Shown here one piece after another: positions 63,174 through 64,000 of a stretch of DNA of 64,000 bases. Where the stretch lies: positions 53,464,986 through 53,528,985 of the forward strand of contig OW804097.1 of the NCBI GenBank assembly GCA_942159475.1, written 5' to 3'. Position 1 is the stretch's first letter. The number at the start of each line of letters is the position of its first letter. The stretch comes from Sthenelais limicola (lineage: Eukaryota > Annelida > Polychaeta > Phyllodocida > Sigalionidae). The notes under the pieces were generated by a model. The model ran no database searches and was not told the origin of the DNA. It saw nothing but the letters and a program-made list of their open reading frames with translations. Position numbers and translations under genes: made by a program.

Positions 63174-64000
63174 GGCTTAAATGGGGCTTCCACATACAAG
63201 GCAAATGACCGACAAAAGACAACCGACAAAAGGGGCACAGGGGGACCGACAGAGGTGACCGACAATGGCAGGGTACCGATTGTCGGTCCTTGGTATTTAC
63301 ATGCACGACAAAAAGTGGCTATTTTGGTCACCAACAATTGGTCAGCACAAGAGATTAAATTGTTCTACCAAGCTGGCTAACTTTTATAAGGATTTGATAT
63401 TTTAAGATTGTAGTCTGGGGGGCTTTTCCCATCATATGGACGAAAATATTTTGAAAATATTTAATATTTAGCGTTTTTATGGCCACATAAGAGAATTTCT
63501 ATAGTATTTGGTACAATTTGTAGAATGCACTACGGGCGCGAGATTTTTTATTTTTCCTGAATTTCGACGACAGTTTAGGGCCTATATAAGTTAGTTATTA
63601 TCTCAGGTACCTCTGGTTGACACATGTGAACATTTTAAAGTATGTTTTTACATTTATTTTAAGTTTATTTTTATTATTTCACTTGAATTTTAGGGTCATT
63701 TTACTGCCTATTTCGATATCTACCTTTAGAGCCACTACTTGGCTGTGACGGCCGCTCTTATGTCTGAAAACTCTAAAAACGATGAGTTTCTGAAAAGGTA
63801 ATATATAGTGTGTGTGTGTGTGGGGGGGGGGGGGGTCTGGTAGGTCTGAGAAGCAACAATCTTGAACAAGCTATAGGTATATGACTGCATTTGGGCTATA
63901 CAGGCTCTTGTACTTCTGTGATGAAACTGGATTTATTTCTGAGACTTTTCTTGTATTTTTGCTATTATTCCTGTTGGATTCATCCAAGATATTGTTTTTT
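63174..64000. mobile_element. TIR transposon family E1, second copy (runs off the window)
   Basis: 63174-63720 matches the left end of the 12-15 kb copy in the same orientation. From ~63720 the sequence instead matches the reverse complement of 14230 down to ~13820 (CTGTGACGGC, TTTCTGAAAAGGTAATAT, the poly-G run, CAGGCTCTTGTACTTCTG). The interior is thus inverted or recombined relative to copy 1. The right end is outside the window. Confidence 0.7.

Noticed and set aside
1..64000. CRISPR array or bacterial operon
   Set aside because: Tandem repeats lack spacer structure, and introns and retroelements show a eukaryotic genome.

Overview
The window looks like an intergenic stretch, dense in transposable elements, from an animal genome, most likely an aquatic invertebrate. 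The reasons are GT-AG spliced exons, AT-rich intergenic DNA, tyrosine-recombinase (YR) retroelements of the Ngaro/PAT type, a Mag/SURL-like Ty3/Gypsy element, a LINE, an animal-type EnSpm/CACTA transposon with a DUF4806 gene, MITEs and satellite arrays. I found no convincing host gene. Names such as Ngaro, PAT, Mag and CACTA are family-level recognition by eye, not database results.

Layout. (1) 1-3034: a YR retroelement on the minus strand whose reverse transcriptase (RT) is almost wholly deleted, leaving gag and a broken YR. (2) ~3975-6830: a decayed LINE on the plus strand. Its first protein carries a coiled coil, an L1-ORF1-like RNA-binding domain and then a NADAR/YbiA-like domain, followed by an AP-endonuclease; no RT is left. 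(3) 7555-11988: an almost complete Ngaro-type element (gag, RT-RNase H, YR) with the full A1-ORFs-B1-A2-B2 split direct repeats. (4) 12095-15005, 63174-64000 and 27297-27445: ends or copies of a TIR transposon family built from short subterminal repeats. (5) 15-27 kb: mostly anonymous DNA with hairpins and degenerate tandem repeats. (6) 27778-35192: an old Ngaro-like element, split by a young Gypsy element (29578-34556) with identical 153-bp LTRs and a GGATC target duplication. (7) 35.8-43.4 kb: a LINE tail, a MITE pair, a ~190-bp tandem repeat with paired YY1-like motifs, and a stray CACTA exon. (8) 43648-48251: a well preserved PAT/Ngaro-type element on the minus strand. (9) 49053-55278: the CACTA core, a 652-aa transposase followed by a six-exon gene, with scrambled transposase fragments at 55978-56435. 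(10) 57.4-59.5 kb: a 47-bp tandem array and a dimeric ~188-bp satellite. (11) 60-64 kb: low complexity, ~125-bp repeats and another TIR-family end.

How the genes work together. Each YR element encodes its own cycle: gag packages RNA, RT-RNase H copies it, and YR inserts a circular DNA intermediate without making target duplications. In the Gypsy element, protease, RT, RNase H and a DDE integrase do the equivalent work. The CACTA transposase and its spliced partner form a two-gene DNA transposon. The most novel-looking item is the NADAR-like domain attached to the LINE ORF1.
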